Part shown: positions 17,173-27,476 of the stretch, piece after piece
How the letters are laid out: each line of letters starts with the position of its first letter
How positions within the stretch are numbered: position 1 is the first letter of the stretch
Assembly (NCBI GenBank): GCA_900472925.1
Contig: UCJU01000001.1
Coordinates: forward strand, 62,001-126,000
DNA: 64,000 bases
Source of the DNA: Hyphomicrobiales bacterium
Lineage (GTDB): Bacteria; Pseudomonadota; Alphaproteobacteria; Rhizobiales; Rhizobiaceae
Reading direction: 5' to 3'
Notes under the pieces: generated by a model
What the model was told of the DNA's origin: nothing
What the model saw: the letters and a program-made list of their open reading frames with translations, nothing else
Database searches by the model: none
Translations under genes and position numbers: made by a program

Positions 17173-19041
17173 ATGAGCGAAACCGGAACCAATATGCCCC
17201 AGACCAAAGAGCAGGGTACAGGTTACCGGGTTCTGGCGCGCAAATACCGCCCGAAAGACTTTTCCGATCTGATGGTTGGTCAGGAGCCGATGGTTCGCAC
17301 GCTGACCAATGCGTTCGAAAGCGGCCGTATCGCGCAAGCCTATATGCTGACCGGCGTTCGCGGCGTGGGCAAGACAACGACAGCCCGCATTCTGGCACGC
17401 GCTTTGAACTACAAGACCGATGAGATGGACAAGCCGACGATCGATCTGCGTATTCCCGGTGAACATTGTCAGGCCATCATGGAAGGCCGCCATGTCGACG
17501 TGATCGAGATGGACGCCGCCTCCCACACCGGTATCGATGACATCAGAGAAATCATCGAGCAGGTTCGTTATCGGCCGGTTTCGGCGCGTTACAAAGTCTA
17601 TATCATCGATGAAGTCCACATGCTTTCGACGCAGGCTTTCAACGGGCTTCTCAAGACGCTCGAAGAGCCGCCGGAGCATGTGAAATTCATCTTCGCGACG
17701 ACCGAAATTCGCAAAGTCCCGATCACTGTCCTGTCACGCTGCCAGCGTTTCGATCTGCGTCGCATCAGTGCGGCCGATCTCGTGGGTCTTTTTACGGCCA
17801 TTGCCGCCAAGGAAGGCATAGAGGCAGAGACCCAGGCCTTGGCAATGATCGCCCGCGCCGCCGAAGGGTCTGCCCGCGACGGCTTGTCGTTGATGGATCA
17901 GGCGATTGCCCATGGCAGCGGACGTGTGGAAGCAGATGCCGTGCGGGCCATGCTGGGTCTTGCCGACCGCGCGCGCATCGTTGACCTCTTTCAACACGTG
18001 GTCAAAGGCGATGTCGCATCTGCCCTGGAAGAGTTCACGGGACAGTACGAAGCGGGTGCCAATCCGGTCGTGGTCTTGAATGACCTTGCCGACTTCACCC
18101 ACCTCGTGACGCGCATGAAATATGTGCCTGACGCTGCGGAGGATCCGTCGCTTTCGGAAATCGAGCGTGTCCGCGGTGCAGAATTTGCCGATACTGTTGC
18201 GGTGTCCACGCTGTCTCGTATTTGGCAGATGCTGCTGAAGGGCATCCCGGAAACAGAAAATGCGTCGCGTCCCGCCGGTGCTGCTGAAATGGTGCTGATC
18301 CGTCTGTCGCACGCGGCCAATCTGCCTGCGCCGGAAGATGCGGCCCGTCGCCTGCTGGAACTTTCCAACAGCGATAGTGGTGCCTCGAACGGTGCGCCAT
18401 CAGGCGGTGGAGGGAATGGCGGTGGCGCACGTGCCTACTCGTCGACGCAGGCCGTGGCCACAGCTCAATCCTCCCCGCAACGCCAGTCCGCGCCGCAGCC
18501 AACCGCGATGCTGCGCGCCGTGCCTGACAGCCGACCACAAGAGATGCAGGTTGCCGCGCCGAAGTCCGAGGAACGGCCAGAGCCGAAGGTTCCGGTCAAC
18601 TCCTTGGACGACATCGTCGATCTCTGTACGCGATATCGGGACCCGGTTCTCAAGGCAAAGGTTCGTAATTTCGTCCATGTGGTGCGGTTGGAGCCTGGGC
18701 GGCTCGACCTGCGGCTTGGCGAAGGAGCGCCCGGCTCACTTCCCGGTGAGATCGGCGTCAAGCTGAAGGAATGGACAGGCATTCATTGGCTGGTCAGCCT
18801 GAGCAAGGAACAAGGCCAGGCGACACTTGTGGAAGCCGAAGTCAATGCCCGCGATGCGCGCCTTGTCGATGCCCGGCAGGACCCCGATGTCGCCGCCATT
18901 CTGGCACAGTTTCCAGGCGCCAAGATCACCGACGTCCGGATCCGCACCCCTGTGCCCGATGATATCGAGGACATCGCGCCGCCATCTGTTGTGGAATCCA
19001 GCGATGGCGACATTCTTCCCGGCGACGACATAGAGTTTTAA
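17173..19041 (+). CDS. dnaX: DNA polymerase III subunit gamma/tau
   Basis: A 622-residue clamp-loader ATPase. It starts MSETGTNMP at ATG 17173, with GGCGAGG upstream; the longer frame runs through ffs. The AAA+ domain has Walker [24 protein letters not shown] (Walker B) and [16 protein letters not shown] with a downstream SRC motif. Between Walker A and Walker B, where E. coli has a four-cysteine zinc site, only one cysteine remains ([10 protein letters not shown]), a feature I recall in other alphaproteobacteria. A linker rich in Gly, Ser and Gln (about residues 405-475) leads to the C-terminal tau region. It loads the sliding clamp. No clear slippery sequence for a gamma product was seen. 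Confidence 0.95.
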   Translation: MSETGTNMPQTKEQGTGYRVLARKYRPKDFSDLMVGQEPMVRTLTNAFESGRIAQAYMLTGVRGVGKTTTARILARALNYKTDEMDKPTIDLRIPGEHCQAIMEGRHVDVIEMDAASHTGIDDIREIIEQVRYRPVSARYKVYIIDEVHMLSTQAFNGLLKTLEEPPEHVKFIFATTEIRKVPITVLSRCQRFDLRRISAADLVGLFTAIAAKEGIEAETQALAMIARAAEGSARDGLSLMDQAIAHGSGRVEADAVRAMLGLADRARIVDLFQHVVKGDVASALEEFTGQYEAGANPVVVLNDLADFTHLVTRMKYVPDAAEDPSLSEIERVRGAEFADTVAVSTLSRIWQMLLKGIPETENASRPAGAAEMVLIRLSHAANLPAPEDAARRLLELSNSDSGASNGAPSGGGGNGGGARAYSSTQAVATAQSSPQRQSAPQPTAMLRAVPDSRPQEMQVAAPKSEERPEPKVPVNSLDDIVDLCTRYRDPVLKAKVRNFVHVVRLEPGRLDLRLGEGAPGSLPGEIGVKLKEWTGIHWLVSLSKEQGQATLVEAEVNARDARLVDARQDPDVAAILAQFPGAKITDVRIRTPVPDDIEDIAPPSVVESSDGDILPGDDIEF

Positions 19042-19060
19042 AAAAGACAGGAGTTTCGAC

Positions 19061-19384
19061 ATGCGTGACATCATGGGCATGATGGGCAAGGTCAAGGAAA
19101 TGCAGGCCAAGATGGAGAAGATGCAGGAAGAGATTTCTGCGCTTGAAGTCGAGGGTACATCCGGCGGCGGTCTCGTCACAGTCAAGATGAGCGGCAAGGG
19201 TTCACTACTCGGCGTGAAAATTGACCCGTCGCTTCTCAAGGAAGACGAGATCGAAATCCTCGAAGATCTGCTGGTGGCTGCTCACAACGATGCCAAACAG
19301 CGTGCCGAAGCCGTAACCGCAGAAAAGACCCGCGATCTCACCGCTGGTCTGCCGATCCCGCCAGGCATGAAGCTCCCTTTTTAA
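19061..19384 (+). CDS. ybaB: YbaB/EbfC nucleoid-associated protein
   Basis: A 107-residue member of the YbaB/EbfC family. A methionine- and lysine-rich N-terminal helix ([18 protein letters not shown]) is followed by the compact fold [25 protein letters not shown] and ends [11 protein letters not shown]. Members bind DNA as dimers. The gene sits 19 nt after dnaX with a good ribosome site (AGGAG), in the conserved dnaX-ybaB-recR order, here interrupted by a convergent MOSC gene. Confidence 0.93.
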   Translation: MRDIMGMMGKVKEMQAKMEKMQEEISALEVEGTSGGGLVTVKMSGKGSLLGVKIDPSLLKEDEIEILEDLLVAAHNDAKQRAEAVTAEKTRDLTAGLPIPPGMKLPF

Positions 19385-19391
19385 GTCTGTC

Positions 19392-20006
19392 TTAGTCTTC
19401 CAGCATGGCCCGGAAACGACTGGCAAGCGGAGTGGTCAGATAAGCCTCGCGCTCCGCTTGTGATAGTCTGCGCGGCCTGAAGCTTTGAAGAATGACAGGG
19501 ATGGGCAGTTTGATGCCCTGATAGGCCGCAAATGTCACGGTTTCGCCAGCGGCGATCATGCCGCCTTTGAGCACACGACAATAAAACCCCGGATGGCCAG
19601 CCTGTTTAAAGCGGCGCGCGAAACCATCATCTCCCACGCGCGCTGTCAGTGTGGCGCAGGGAATGCGGGCGGCAGTTACCTCCAGCTCCACCTCGGTCGC
19701 GACCAGCCTGTCGCCCACATGCATTTTGGCGCTGTCGATGCCGTCGATCACGAGGTTCTCTCCAAAGAAACCTGGCTCGATTGCCGCTCCAAGTTCGCTC
19801 GACCAGAAATCAAGATCGACGGAGCCCATGACATAGATGGCTTGATCCGGTCCGCCATGGTGCTTTTTGTTACAGACGGTATCGCTGACGATACCTTCCC
19901 GATCGACAAGAACCGAACCTTGCACGGGATGTTTGAAAATCCCGGTTTTCGACGTTTTGCCGGGCAAGATTTCGGCATCGGCCCGGCAGATTGCGCGTAT
20001 TTTCAT
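19392..20006 (-). CDS. MOSC domain protein (YiiM-like)
   Basis: A 204-residue protein with a MOSC domain: KHHGGPDQAIYV, GFFGENLVIDG, the conserved cysteine in ARIPCATL, and GHPGFYCRVLKGG. MOSC proteins handle molybdenum-cofactor-bound sulfur, and the YiiM group reduces N-hydroxylated compounds. The start ATG 20006 gives MKIRAI; an upstream ATG would overlap the divergent recR promoter region. It lies on the opposite strand between ybaB and recR, so it is an insertion in an otherwise collinear cluster. Confidence 0.85.
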   Translation of the reverse strand: MKIRAICRADAEILPGKTSKTGIFKHPVQGSVLVDREGIVSDTVCNKKHHGGPDQAIYVMGSVDLDFWSSELGAAIEPGFFGENLVIDGIDSAKMHVGDRLVATEVELEVTAARIPCATLTARVGDDGFARRFKQAGHPGFYCRVLKGGMIAAGETVTFAAYQGIKLPIPVILQSFRPRRLSQAEREAYLTTPLASRFRAMLED

Positions 20007-20061
20007 GGGATGCTGTCCGCTTGTGATTCCCGTTATGACATTTATGCAGTAGAAAGCGCTC

Positions 20062-20667
20062 ATGGCAAAACGAGTCACCGGCCCCGAAATCGAAAAACTC
20101 ATTCAGCTCTTGGCGAAAGTGCCCGGACTGGGTCCGCGTTCGGCACGGCGTGCAGCTCTGCACCTCATTAAAAAGAAAGAACAATTGCTCGGGCCGCTTG
20201 GTCATGCCATGGGAGAGGCCTATGACAAGGTCAAGGTCTGCTCGCGCTGCGGCAATGTCGACACGATGGACCCATGCACTGTCTGTACCGATGATCGGCG
20301 CGACCAGACGGTCATCATCGTCGTGGAAGACGTGTCCGATCTTTGGGCACTGGAACGTTCAGGTGCCATGAACACCGCCTACCATGTGCTGGGCGGCACG
20401 TTGTCACCGCTTGATGGCGTGGGCCCGGAAGACCTCAACATCAAAGGTCTGATAGAGCGCGTCAGCGCTGGCGGGATCAAAGAGCTTATCATCGCAGTGA
20501 ATGCCACGGTCGAGGGCCAGGCGACGGCCCATTACATCACCGACCGCCTGCAGGATCTGGGGGTGAAAATAACCCGACTGGCACACGGTGTTCCCGTGGG
20601 CGGTGAGCTGGACTATCTGGACGAAGGTACGTTGACGGCAGCCTTGCGTGCCCGGACCGTCATCTAA
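20062..20667 (+). CDS. recR: Recombination protein RecR
   Basis: A 201-residue RecR. The helix-hairpin-helix [23 protein letters not shown] is at the N terminus. A C4 zinc finger follows (CSRCGN and CTVC), then a Toprim domain ([15 protein letters not shown]) and the C-terminal Walker-like region [15 protein letters not shown]. RecR acts with RecO and RecF to load RecA on gapped DNA. The divergent MOSC gene starts 56 bp upstream, and a lytic transglycosylase follows after 27 bp. Confidence 0.95.
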   Translation: MAKRVTGPEIEKLIQLLAKVPGLGPRSARRAALHLIKKKEQLLGPLGHAMGEAYDKVKVCSRCGNVDTMDPCTVCTDDRRDQTVIIVVEDVSDLWALERSGAMNTAYHVLGGTLSPLDGVGPEDLNIKGLIERVSAGGIKELIIAVNATVEGQATAHYITDRLQDLGVKITRLAHGVPVGGELDYLDEGTLTAALRARTVI

Positions 20668-20694
20668 ACACTCTGGCAGCTTGAAGGAAAACGC

Positions 20695-21960
20695 ATGCGC
20701 TCACGTTTCATCGGTCCGATCCTCGGCGCTGTCATCTGCGCGTTTTCAACGGGAGCTGCGCAATCGCAGTCCATTCCAACAGGCGCGGCTGCGGCAAAAT
20801 ACGATGCCGAATTCAATGCATGGCTGAAAAGGGACGTCTGGCCAGAGGCGCGCAGAGCGGGAATTTCACAAAAGACGATCGAGGCAACGCTATCCGGCCT
20901 CTCCATCAACTGGAAACTGCCGGACCTCATCATCCCCGGCCAAAAGCCGCCAAAGGATCAGGCTCAAAGTCAGGCGGAGTTTTCCTCGCCAGGGGCCTAT
21001 TTTTCCGAACAGCGTTTGCAGGGACTGGCAGCAACCGGCCGTTCATTGGCTGCAACCCATGCCGCAACCTTGAAACGCATCGAGGCCACCTACGGGGTTC
21101 CCGGCAATATTCTGCTCGCGGTCTGGGGTCGAGAATCCGGCTTTGGTCGCGCCAAGTTGCCGAATGTCGTCATCGACGTTCTGGCTACGAAAGCCTACAC
21201 GTCGACCCGCAAAGAGATGTTCCGCACGGAGCTGATCGATGCGTTGAAGATAGTCGAAAACGGCGATATTCCAGCGTCCAAGATGATGGGATCCTGGGCA
21301 GGGGCGCTTGGCCAGCCACAATTCATGCCGTCCAGCTACCTCAAATACGCAGTCGATTTCGACGGAGACGGTCACCGGGATATCTGGAATTCAGTGCCGG
21401 ACGCCTTGGCATCCATAGCCAACTATCTTTCCAAGCGCGGCTGGCAGCGCAATCGCGATTGGGGTTTTGAGGTTTCCATACCAGGCGATGTATCGTGTGC
21501 ACAGGAAGGTCCCGATCTCGCACGCCCTGTCGCCGATTGGGCCAAGCTCGGCATTACGCGAATTTCGGGAAAAGGATTTCCTGCCAATGACTTGAGCGCA
21601 GATGGCATGATGCTGGTGCCTGCCGGGCGCAATGGGCCTGAGTTCGTGGTTACGCCCAACTTCTACGTCATCAAGGAGTATAACAACTCCGATCTGTACG
21701 CGCTCTTCATCGGCAATCTGGCAGATCGCATCGCTTATGGTGCCGGACCGTTTCAGGGGAAGTGGGGCGATGTCGGTTCCATGCTCCGCTCTGACGTGCT
21801 CTCCATGCAGAAGGCACTCGTCGCCAAAGGCTATGATGTCGGTAAGGCAGACGGTCTCGCGGGCTTCAAGACGCGCCGTTCACTGGGGGATTGGCAGGCG
21901 AAGAACGGAATGCGTCCCACATGCTTTCCAGATGCGTCCTTGAAGACGAAGCTGCGGTAA
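20695..21960 (+). CDS. Lytic murein transglycosylase (MltB family)
   Basis: A 421-residue secreted enzyme. A signal peptide ends near residue 23 (GAAQSQS), with no lipobox cysteine. The SLT domain has the catalytic region LLAVWGRESGFGRA, with its glutamate, and the MltB hallmark MGSWAGALGQPQFMPSSYLKYAVDFDGDG. A C-terminal peptidoglycan-binding domain follows (MQKALVAKGYDVGKADGLAGFKTRRSL). It cleaves glycan strands to 1,6-anhydro ends in the periplasm. The start is backed by GAAGG upstream. It probably shares a transcript with recR and converges on ubiB. Confidence 0.92.
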   Translation: MRSRFIGPILGAVICAFSTGAAQSQSIPTGAAAAKYDAEFNAWLKRDVWPEARRAGISQKTIEATLSGLSINWKLPDLIIPGQKPPKDQAQSQAEFSSPGAYFSEQRLQGLAATGRSLAATHAATLKRIEATYGVPGNILLAVWGRESGFGRAKLPNVVIDVLATKAYTSTRKEMFRTELIDALKIVENGDIPASKMMGSWAGALGQPQFMPSSYLKYAVDFDGDGHRDIWNSVPDALASIANYLSKRGWQRNRDWGFEVSIPGDVSCAQEGPDLARPVADWAKLGITRISGKGFPANDLSADGMMLVPAGRNGPEFVVTPNFYVIKEYNNSDLYALFIGNLADRIAYGAGPFQGKWGDVGSMLRSDVLSMQKALVAKGYDVGKADGLAGFKTRRSLGDWQAKNGMRPTCFPDASLKTKLR

Positions 21961-21972
21961 ACCGCTGCCGGA

Positions 21973-23547
21973 TCAGCTGATTCTGATGGCGATGTAAAGC
22001 AGGACGAGCGCAATCACCCACAAGGCTATTCGTCCTGCACGCGTGTGGCGCGCTTCCGCCTTGCCGATTGCTTCTGCAGTACGCTCATCAAAGCGCAGGC
22101 CGTGTTCGCTCATATAAACGAGATCGGCATGCAGCTTTTCAGTCTTGGCGGCAATCTCCGGCGCAGCCTCCGCAAGCTTGACAGCGGCTTTCAGACCATC
22201 CTTCAGGTCGGTGACGATGCGCTTGGGGCCAAGATTGTCACGAATCCAGTTGCTGACGACAGGGTCTGCCGCCTTCCACATGTTGAAGCGCGGGTTGAGG
22301 ATGCGCGATACGCCCTCAACCACCACCATCGTCTTTTGCAGCATCACCAGTTCCGGGCGCGTTTCCATGTCGAACAACTCGGTCACTTCGAAGAGAAGTG
22401 TCAGCAGTTTGCCCATGGAGATGGTTTCGGCCGGCTGACCGTGGATCGGTTCGCCGATGGCACGGATGGCTTGGGCAAAACTCGCGATATCATGGTGGCC
22501 AGGAACATAACCGGCCTCAAAATGTACCTCCGCTACGCGCAGGTAGTCCCGGGTGATAAAGCCGTAAAGAATTTCCGCCAGGAAGCGACGTTCCTTTTTG
22601 CCAAGCCGTCCGGCAATGCCCATGTCCACGGCAACAATCATGCCTTGCGGATCAACGAACAAATTCCCGGGATGCATATCGGCATGAAAAAAGCCGTCGC
22701 GTAACGTGTGGCGAAGGAAGGACTGGATGAGCGTATCGGCCAGAGCATTGAGGTCGTGACCGGCAGCTCTCAGAGCTGCAACATCCGACATCTTGATGCC
22801 GTCGATCCATTCCATGGTGACGACATCGCGACCCGTGCGCTCCCAATCCACTTCCGGCACACGAAATCCGGGATCGTCACGGGTGTTCTCGGCAATCTCG
22901 GATAGGGCCGCAGCTTCCAGGCGGAGATCCATTTCGATCTTGGTGGTCTGCTCCAATGCGCGCGTGACTTCAACGGGGCGCAAACGGCGTGCCGAGCGAA
23001 TGAAGCGCTGCTGAAGATCGGCGATGAGGTACATGGCCTCAAGGTCGTTCTGAAACCGCTGCCGCACACCCGGACGAATGACCTTGACGGCCACTTTCTT
23101 CTGGCCTGATGCCGTTCGCACAAATGCCGGGTGGACCTGTGCAATGGATGCGGCTGCAATCGGATCTTTGAGTTCCAGGAAAAGTTCGGAAACCGGACGG
23201 CCAAGAGATCCTTCGATATTTGCCTTCGCCGCAGCATTCGGAAAGAAAGCCATACGGTCCTGCAAACGCGAAAGATCATCGGCAAAATCGTTGCCCACCA
23301 CATCAGGGCGAGTGGCCAGAAACTGGCCCATTTTCACATAGGAAGGCCCCAGTCTCTCCACGGCAGTGGCCAGACGATCGCGACGATCGACGTATTTTGT
23401 CCTGTTTCGGGCGAAAGGTTTGAGAACCGCCTTCGCGAATCTTGCCGATGGAGGAAGGTCTTCAGACGGCAGAGCGAGCACGACGCCTTCGCGCACGAGA
23501 ACCCAGCCGACCTTCGCAAGCCGGTAATAAGCGCCGAGAGTGCTCAT
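21973..23547 (-). CDS. ubiB: Ubiquinone biosynthesis kinase-like protein UbiB
   Basis: A 524-residue atypical ABC1/ADCK-like kinase. The family-specific KxGQ motif is present as VKMGQFLATRPD. The nucleotide-binding lysine region is KVAVKVIRPGV, and the catalytic core is HADMHPGNLFVD with VDMGIAG as the DFG counterpart. A hydrophobic C-terminal helix (ALWVIALVLLYIAIRI) anchors it to the membrane. It supports ubiquinone synthesis, possibly by extracting lipid precursors. It is directly downstream of ubiE (37 nt), forming a quinone operon. Confidence 0.94.
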   Translation of the reverse strand: MSTLGAYYRLAKVGWVLVREGVVLALPSEDLPPSARFAKAVLKPFARNRTKYVDRRDRLATAVERLGPSYVKMGQFLATRPDVVGNDFADDLSRLQDRMAFFPNAAAKANIEGSLGRPVSELFLELKDPIAAASIAQVHPAFVRTASGQKKVAVKVIRPGVRQRFQNDLEAMYLIADLQQRFIRSARRLRPVEVTRALEQTTKIEMDLRLEAAALSEIAENTRDDPGFRVPEVDWERTGRDVVTMEWIDGIKMSDVAALRAAGHDLNALADTLIQSFLRHTLRDGFFHADMHPGNLFVDPQGMIVAVDMGIAGRLGKKERRFLAEILYGFITRDYLRVAEVHFEAGYVPGHHDIASFAQAIRAIGEPIHGQPAETISMGKLLTLLFEVTELFDMETRPELVMLQKTMVVVEGVSRILNPRFNMWKAADPVVSNWIRDNLGPKRIVTDLKDGLKAAVKLAEAAPEIAAKTEKLHADLVYMSEHGLRFDERTAEAIGKAEARHTRAGRIALWVIALVLLYIAIRIS

Positions 23548-23584
23548 GCGAATGTCTTCTTCCTGCTCTTAAACGTCATGTCGA

Positions 23585-24361
23585 TTAGAGCTTCCAACCG
23601 GAATGCAGGGCGGCGATTCCACCGGTATAATTGGTGTATGTGACGCGAGAAAAACCAGCCTTGCGGATCATGGCGGCGAAGTCCTCCTGATTGGGGAACT
23701 TACGGATCGATTCTACCAGATACTGATAAGGCTCCGCGTCGCCGGTAATCATCTTGCCAAATTGTGGAATGGCATTGAACGACCAAGCGTCATAAACCTT
23801 ATCCAGAAGCGGCATGTCGACTTCGGAAAACTCCAGCACCAGAAGACGCCCACCCCGCTTCAAAACCCTGTGCGCTTCACTTAATGCGACATCGATGCGC
23901 GGCACGTTGCGAATTCCGAACGCGACTGTGTAGGCATCAAAACTGTTTGCCTCGAACGGTAATTCCTCGGCGTTGGCTTCCACGAATGTCAGGTTGTCGG
24001 AAAGTTTCTTCTTCGCCGCCCGTTCTTCACCCACGGCGAGCATCGAGCCGTTGATATCCAGAACCGTGGAGTGTGCCAGCCGATTGGAGGCTTCGATAAT
24101 GCGGAAAGCGATATCGCCGGTGCCGCCCGCGACATCCAGCGTCTTGTAGGACGCGTCCTTGCGCGGGTTCAGCGCGGAAATCATCGCGTCTTTCCAGACG
24201 CGGTGCATGCCAGCCGACATGACGTCGTTCATGATATCGTAGCGTTTGGCAACCTTGTGGAAGACCTCGTTGACCATGCCCTGCTTCTGGCCTTCATCGA
24301 CTTTGTGGAAGCCATAAGAGGTCTCCATGCCGCCATCGGCAGTCGTGCGGGCTTCGGTCAT
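23585..24361 (-). CDS. ubiE: Ubiquinone/menaquinone C-methyltransferase UbiE
   Basis: A 258-residue SAM-dependent methyltransferase. It shows [18 protein letters not shown], the SAM motif [25 protein letters not shown], and [15 protein letters not shown], all hallmarks of UbiE/COQ5. It methylates the benzoquinol ring in ubiquinone synthesis. It is co-transcribed with ubiB and divergent from mutM across 147 bp, in which I see no strong promoter or operator motif. Confidence 0.95.
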   Translation of the reverse strand: MTEARTTADGGMETSYGFHKVDEGQKQGMVNEVFHKVAKRYDIMNDVMSAGMHRVWKDAMISALNPRKDASYKTLDVAGGTGDIAFRIIEASNRLAHSTVLDINGSMLAVGEERAAKKKLSDNLTFVEANAEELPFEANSFDAYTVAFGIRNVPRIDVALSEAHRVLKRGGRLLVLEFSEVDMPLLDKVYDAWSFNAIPQFGKMITGDAEPYQYLVESIRKFPNQEDFAAMIRKAGFSRVTYTNYTGGIAALHSGWKL

Positions 24362-24508
24362 GAGCGGTCTCCATCATTAATTGCGTTGCGGACCATAGCG
24401 GAAAGGTGGATACAACGCTATCTGTTGCGGTGCCAAGTGCCTGCGACATGTATGCCCGCAGGCTTTCGATCACAAGACCGTCGCGATAAACATGTGGGAT
24501 AAACTCCA

Positions 24509-25399
24509 GTGCCAGAATTGCCCGAAGTCGAAACCGTCAGACGTGGCCTTGCGCCAACGATGGAAGGTGCCGTGGTAGAGAGGATGGAGCTTGGTCGTCC
24601 TGATTTACGCTTTCCGTTTCCGCAGGGCTTTTCGGAGTTGGTGGAGGGAAAGCGCATCATTTCACTGGGGCGCCGGGCGAAATACCTGCTGATCGAGCTG
24701 GAGGACGGACTGACCATCGTGTCCCATCTGGGCATGTCAGGCTCATTCCGCATCGAGCGCGCGCTTGAGGTGGAAACACCCGGGGATTTCCATCATCCAC
24801 GCTCCAAGGATGGCAAGCATGATCATGTCATCTTCCACCTCGTCGCGAACCAAGGCCGTGTGCGCGTCATCTATAATGACCCGAGACGGTTTGGTTTCAT
24901 GCATCTCGTGGATCGAGCCCATATCGATCTCTATCCGGCCTTTGCCGAGCTGGGGCCGGAGCCCACCGGCAATGCCCTGAGCGCCGATTATCTGGCCAGC
25001 CGCTTTGCCGGGAAAAGCCAACCGCTGAAAAGCACCTTGCTCGACCAGAAGGTGATTGCCGGGCTTGGCAATATCTATGTGTGTGAGGCGCTATGGCGCT
25101 CACATCTTTCACCGCTGCGCGCCGCTGGCACGCTTGTGACCAAAACAGGCAAGCCCAAGGCGCAACTCGTGGCGCTGACGCAGAAAATCCGTGACGTCAT
25201 CGCCGATGCGATTGCTGCCGGTGGCTCATCCTTGCGTGACCATATACAAACCGATGGGACGCTTGGCTATTTCCAGCATTCCTTTTCGGCCTATGACAGA
25301 CAGGGTCATGCTTGCCGCACGCCGGATTGCAAGGGTACTATCGAGAGGATCGTGCAGGCAGGACGCTCCACATTCTATTGCGCCGCCTGCCAAAAATAA
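24509..25399 (+). CDS. mutM: Formamidopyrimidine-DNA glycosylase
   Basis: A 296-residue Fpg. The mature N terminus [13 protein letters not shown] carries the catalytic proline and Glu3. A helix-two-turn-helix region follows ([12 protein letters not shown]), and the C terminus is a four-cysteine zinc finger (C-x4-C, C-x2-C). The enzyme removes oxidised purines such as 8-oxoguanine and cuts the strand. The start is GTG at 24509, fixed by the required PELPE sequence. An enoyl-CoA hydratase follows after 17 nt. Confidence 0.95.
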   Translation: MPELPEVETVRRGLAPTMEGAVVERMELGRPDLRFPFPQGFSELVEGKRIISLGRRAKYLLIELEDGLTIVSHLGMSGSFRIERALEVETPGDFHHPRSKDGKHDHVIFHLVANQGRVRVIYNDPRRFGFMHLVDRAHIDLYPAFAELGPEPTGNALSADYLASRFAGKSQPLKSTLLDQKVIAGLGNIYVCEALWRSHLSPLRAAGTLVTKTGKPKAQLVALTQKIRDVIADAIAAGGSSLRDHIQTDGTLGYFQHSFSAYDRQGHACRTPDCKGTIERIVQAGRSTFYCAACQK

Positions 25400-25416
25400 C
25401 GGGAGAAGACCTCACC

Positions 25417-26190
25417 ATGGATTACGAGACGCTGATTGTCGAAAAGCACGATGCCGTTGGCGTCGTCACGCTCAACCGCCCGCAGGCATTGAATGCTTTG
25501 AATTCAACACTTCTCAAGGAATTGCGTCACATATTGGCGTCGTTTTCTGCCGATGACTCCATCGGTGCCGTCGTCATCACCGGTTCGCTGAAGGCATTTG
25601 CCGCCGGCGCCGATATAAAGGAGATGCAGTCGCTGGATTTCGTTGATGCCTATCTCGGCGACTTCCTGGGTGGCTGGGACGACGTGGCGGCCAGCCGCAA
25701 GCCGGTGATTGCGGCGGTGTCCGGTTTTGCATTGGGCGGCGGGTGTGAACTGGCCATGATGTGCGATTTCATTATCGCATCCGACAGTGCAAAATTCGGC
25801 CAGCCGGAGATAACGCTGGGCATCATCCCTGGTATGGGCGGTTCGCAGCGACTGACACGGGCGGTCGGCAAGGCCAAAGCCATGGACCTCGTTCTGACAG
25901 GTCGAATGATGGATGCTGCGGAGGCAGAGCGGGCAGGGCTCGTTTCCCGCGTCGTGTCACAAGACAGGTTGATGGACGAAGCGCTGGAGGCCGCCAATGT
26001 CATCGCGAGGCTGTCCCGCCCCTCGGTCATGATGGCAAAGGAAAGCGTCAATCGCTCTTTCGAGGTCTCCATGAGCGAAGGGCTGCGTTTCGAGCGCCGT
26101 CTGTTTCAGTCGCTTTTTGCCACACAGGATCAGAAGGAGGGCATGGCGGCCTTTGTGGAAAAGAGAAAACCAGCCTTTCAAAATCGCTAG
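25417..26190 (+). CDS. Enoyl-CoA hydratase
   Basis: A 257-residue crotonase-fold protein. It contains [25 protein letters not shown] (oxyanion-hole region), [15 protein letters not shown] and [18 protein letters not shown] with the catalytic glutamates. It hydrates trans-2-enoyl-CoA in beta-oxidation; short-chain acyl substrates are likely from similarity to FadB1/Ech. The start is ATG 25417 with GGGAGAAG upstream. The longer frame reads into mutM. It probably shares the mutM transcript. The precise pathway is not shown by the context. Confidence 0.9.
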   Translation: MDYETLIVEKHDAVGVVTLNRPQALNALNSTLLKELRHILASFSADDSIGAVVITGSLKAFAAGADIKEMQSLDFVDAYLGDFLGGWDDVAASRKPVIAAVSGFALGGGCELAMMCDFIIASDSAKFGQPEITLGIIPGMGGSQRLTRAVGKAKAMDLVLTGRMMDAAEAERAGLVSRVVSQDRLMDEALEAANVIARLSRPSVMMAKESVNRSFEVSMSEGLRFERRLFQSLFATQDQKEGMAAFVEKRKPAFQNR

Positions 26191-26285
26191 TCGCCGTCTA
26201 AGGATCTGGCAGAAAATCATGTCGCAGTTTTCGGTCAGATCGACGCAAGGATTCGGAATATCAGCGTTTTTGCTGAAAATGCGCG

Positions 26286-26313
26286 TTGACGGGCAGCGGC
26301 TTTAGGGTTATAT
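26286..26313 (+). promoter_or_regulatory. Promoter of rpsT
   Basis: TTGACG (26286-26291) and TTATAT (26308-26313) are 16 nt apart. The predicted start near 26320 gives a leader of about 120 nt before the rpsT ATG. Confidence 0.6.
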
Positions 26314-26441
26314 GCCCGCCCACGGTTAGGAATAGCCATCCGGCTTGTTCCAATTACTCCCGCACTCTTTGGAACGCGAGGTCTTCGACAGACCTGATCC
26401 TGTGGTTGCGGATTTTGGTTTGAATTCGAAGAGAGGCATAC

Positions 26442-26708
26442 ATGGCCAATACAACTTCGGCGAAAAAGGCGACTCGCAAGATCGCTCGCCGTACTGAAGT
26501 CAACAAGGCTCGCCGTTCGCGCGTTCGTGGTTTCATCCGCAAGGTCGAAGAAGCCATCGCAACCGGCGATCTCGCAGTCGCGACTGAAGCCCTTAAGGTA
26601 GCACAGCCTGAGATCCAGCGCGCCGCTACACGCGGCGTGATGCCAGGCAACACGGCGGACCGTAAAGTCTCCCGTTTGGCACAGCGCGTTAAGGCACTTT
26701 CCGCCTAA
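26442..26708 (+). CDS. rpsT: 30S ribosomal protein S20
   Basis: An 88-residue, very basic helical protein starting [17 protein letters not shown], the S20 pattern. It binds 16S rRNA early in 30S assembly. The start is supported by GAAGAGAGG upstream. It has its own promoter and terminator and precedes the long dnaA leader, the usual rpsT-dnaA order in Rhizobiales. Confidence 0.97.
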   Translation: MANTTSAKKATRKIARRTEVNKARRSRVRGFIRKVEEAIATGDLAVATEALKVAQPEIQRAATRGVMPGNTADRKVSRLAQRVKALSA

Positions 26709-26730
26709 TCTGCCATTTTAAAATTTTGAT

Positions 26731-26759
26731 AAAAGCCTGGTCGCCTGACCGGGCTTTTC
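26731..26759 (+). terminator. Intrinsic terminator of rpsT
   Basis: AAAAGCCTGGTC and GACCGGGCTTTT pair with one mismatch around GCCT, followed by TTTTCT, 23 nt after the rpsT stop. Confidence 0.85.
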
Positions 26760-27476
26760 TCGTTTCTTAACCGCTGTTAACGTGTTCGTACAAGGCATGA
26801 CATTTATGCGTCAGAGCCATGACGGAAATAATTATTTGAAAACAAATACTTACAAAAGGTCACAAAAAGAGAAGCTTCCTTCCCTTACGGAAGGTCGCCT
26901 CAATAGGAAGTCAAGATAAATTTAATTTTTCGACTTTGACTGCCTAAAAAAAACCCACGAAATTGAATCTCATTGATTCATAAGAGATTCTCCAGAAAGG
27001 GCTTCGGGCCATACAAAACGGCCTGTATGAGTCAATGCCAGATCGTTCGCTTTGCAGAAAAAACGCGATTGATCTCCCCTATCAATCCTGCCTAAATACA
27101 TCACGACAAGGGGCAAGGATTTCTATCCACAAGCTATCTCGATCCTGAGTTCGAAGGTGCATGCTCCTTGTGGACGGATCCTGTTTGGGTTCGTTTTTTC
27201 AAGTATTGGGGTCGGTTTGGCTGCAACTCTCACGGTTGCGGGAAAGCCTAATTGTGTCTGGACCCAGGGATGTTGAGTGGCGTGTTGTGGACGTCGTTGT
27301 TGAGTAATCGCAGGCCTCTCCATGATGAAGAGGAAGTGGGATAACCGGCTCGCGGTGATACAAAGGCTCGAGGACATATCTTTCGAGGGGAGTGTCCGAG
27401 AGGAATAATAAACGAGGGGTATCCCTGATGGACGTTTGTTCGTCGGGCTATGATTGGCAATTTGAAAGGCGGCAAT
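26760..27476 (+). promoter_or_regulatory. dnaA upstream region and leader
   Basis: About 700 bp without a gene separate rpsT from dnaA. The region contains AT-rich DNA at 26820-26960, a CCTTCC/GGAAGG hairpin (26878-26894), a group of four GANTC sites (26965-27033) and one good DnaA-box match, CTATCCACA (27123-27131, one mismatch to TTATCCACA). Weaker TGTGGA cores occur at 27169 and near 27286. A TTGACT at 26936 could be a -35 element but has no clear -10. The promoter is most likely near the GANTC cluster, which would give a leader of several hundred bases. I see no evidence of a full replication origin. Confidence 0.55.
26965..27033. promoter_or_regulatory. Cluster of four GANTC (CcrM) sites
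   Basis: GAATC 26965-26969, GATTC 26975-26979, GATTC 26986-26990 and GAGTC 27029-27033. The first and third sit in a 7-bp inverted repeat, GAATCTC (26965-26971) and GAGATTC (26984-26990). GANTC is the methylation target of the cell-cycle methyltransferase CcrM. Confidence 0.6.

Noticed and set aside
26766-26779. TTAACCGCTGTTAA near the rpsT terminator as a second CtrA site.
   Set aside because: The spacer is six, not seven, and one half lacks the CC extension. It is probably a chance match.
27385-27419. GAGGGG and GAGAGG stretches in the dnaA leader that could pair with CU-rich loops of the EcpR1-like sRNA.
   Set aside because: Only six consecutive pairs form at each place (27385, 27398, 27414). 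G-rich runs are common before start codons, so this is not evidence for a target site.
26760-27476. The rpsT-dnaA intergenic region as the chromosome origin.
   Set aside because: Only one good DnaA box is visible. In related rhizobia the origin is, to my knowledge, near hemE, which is not in this window.
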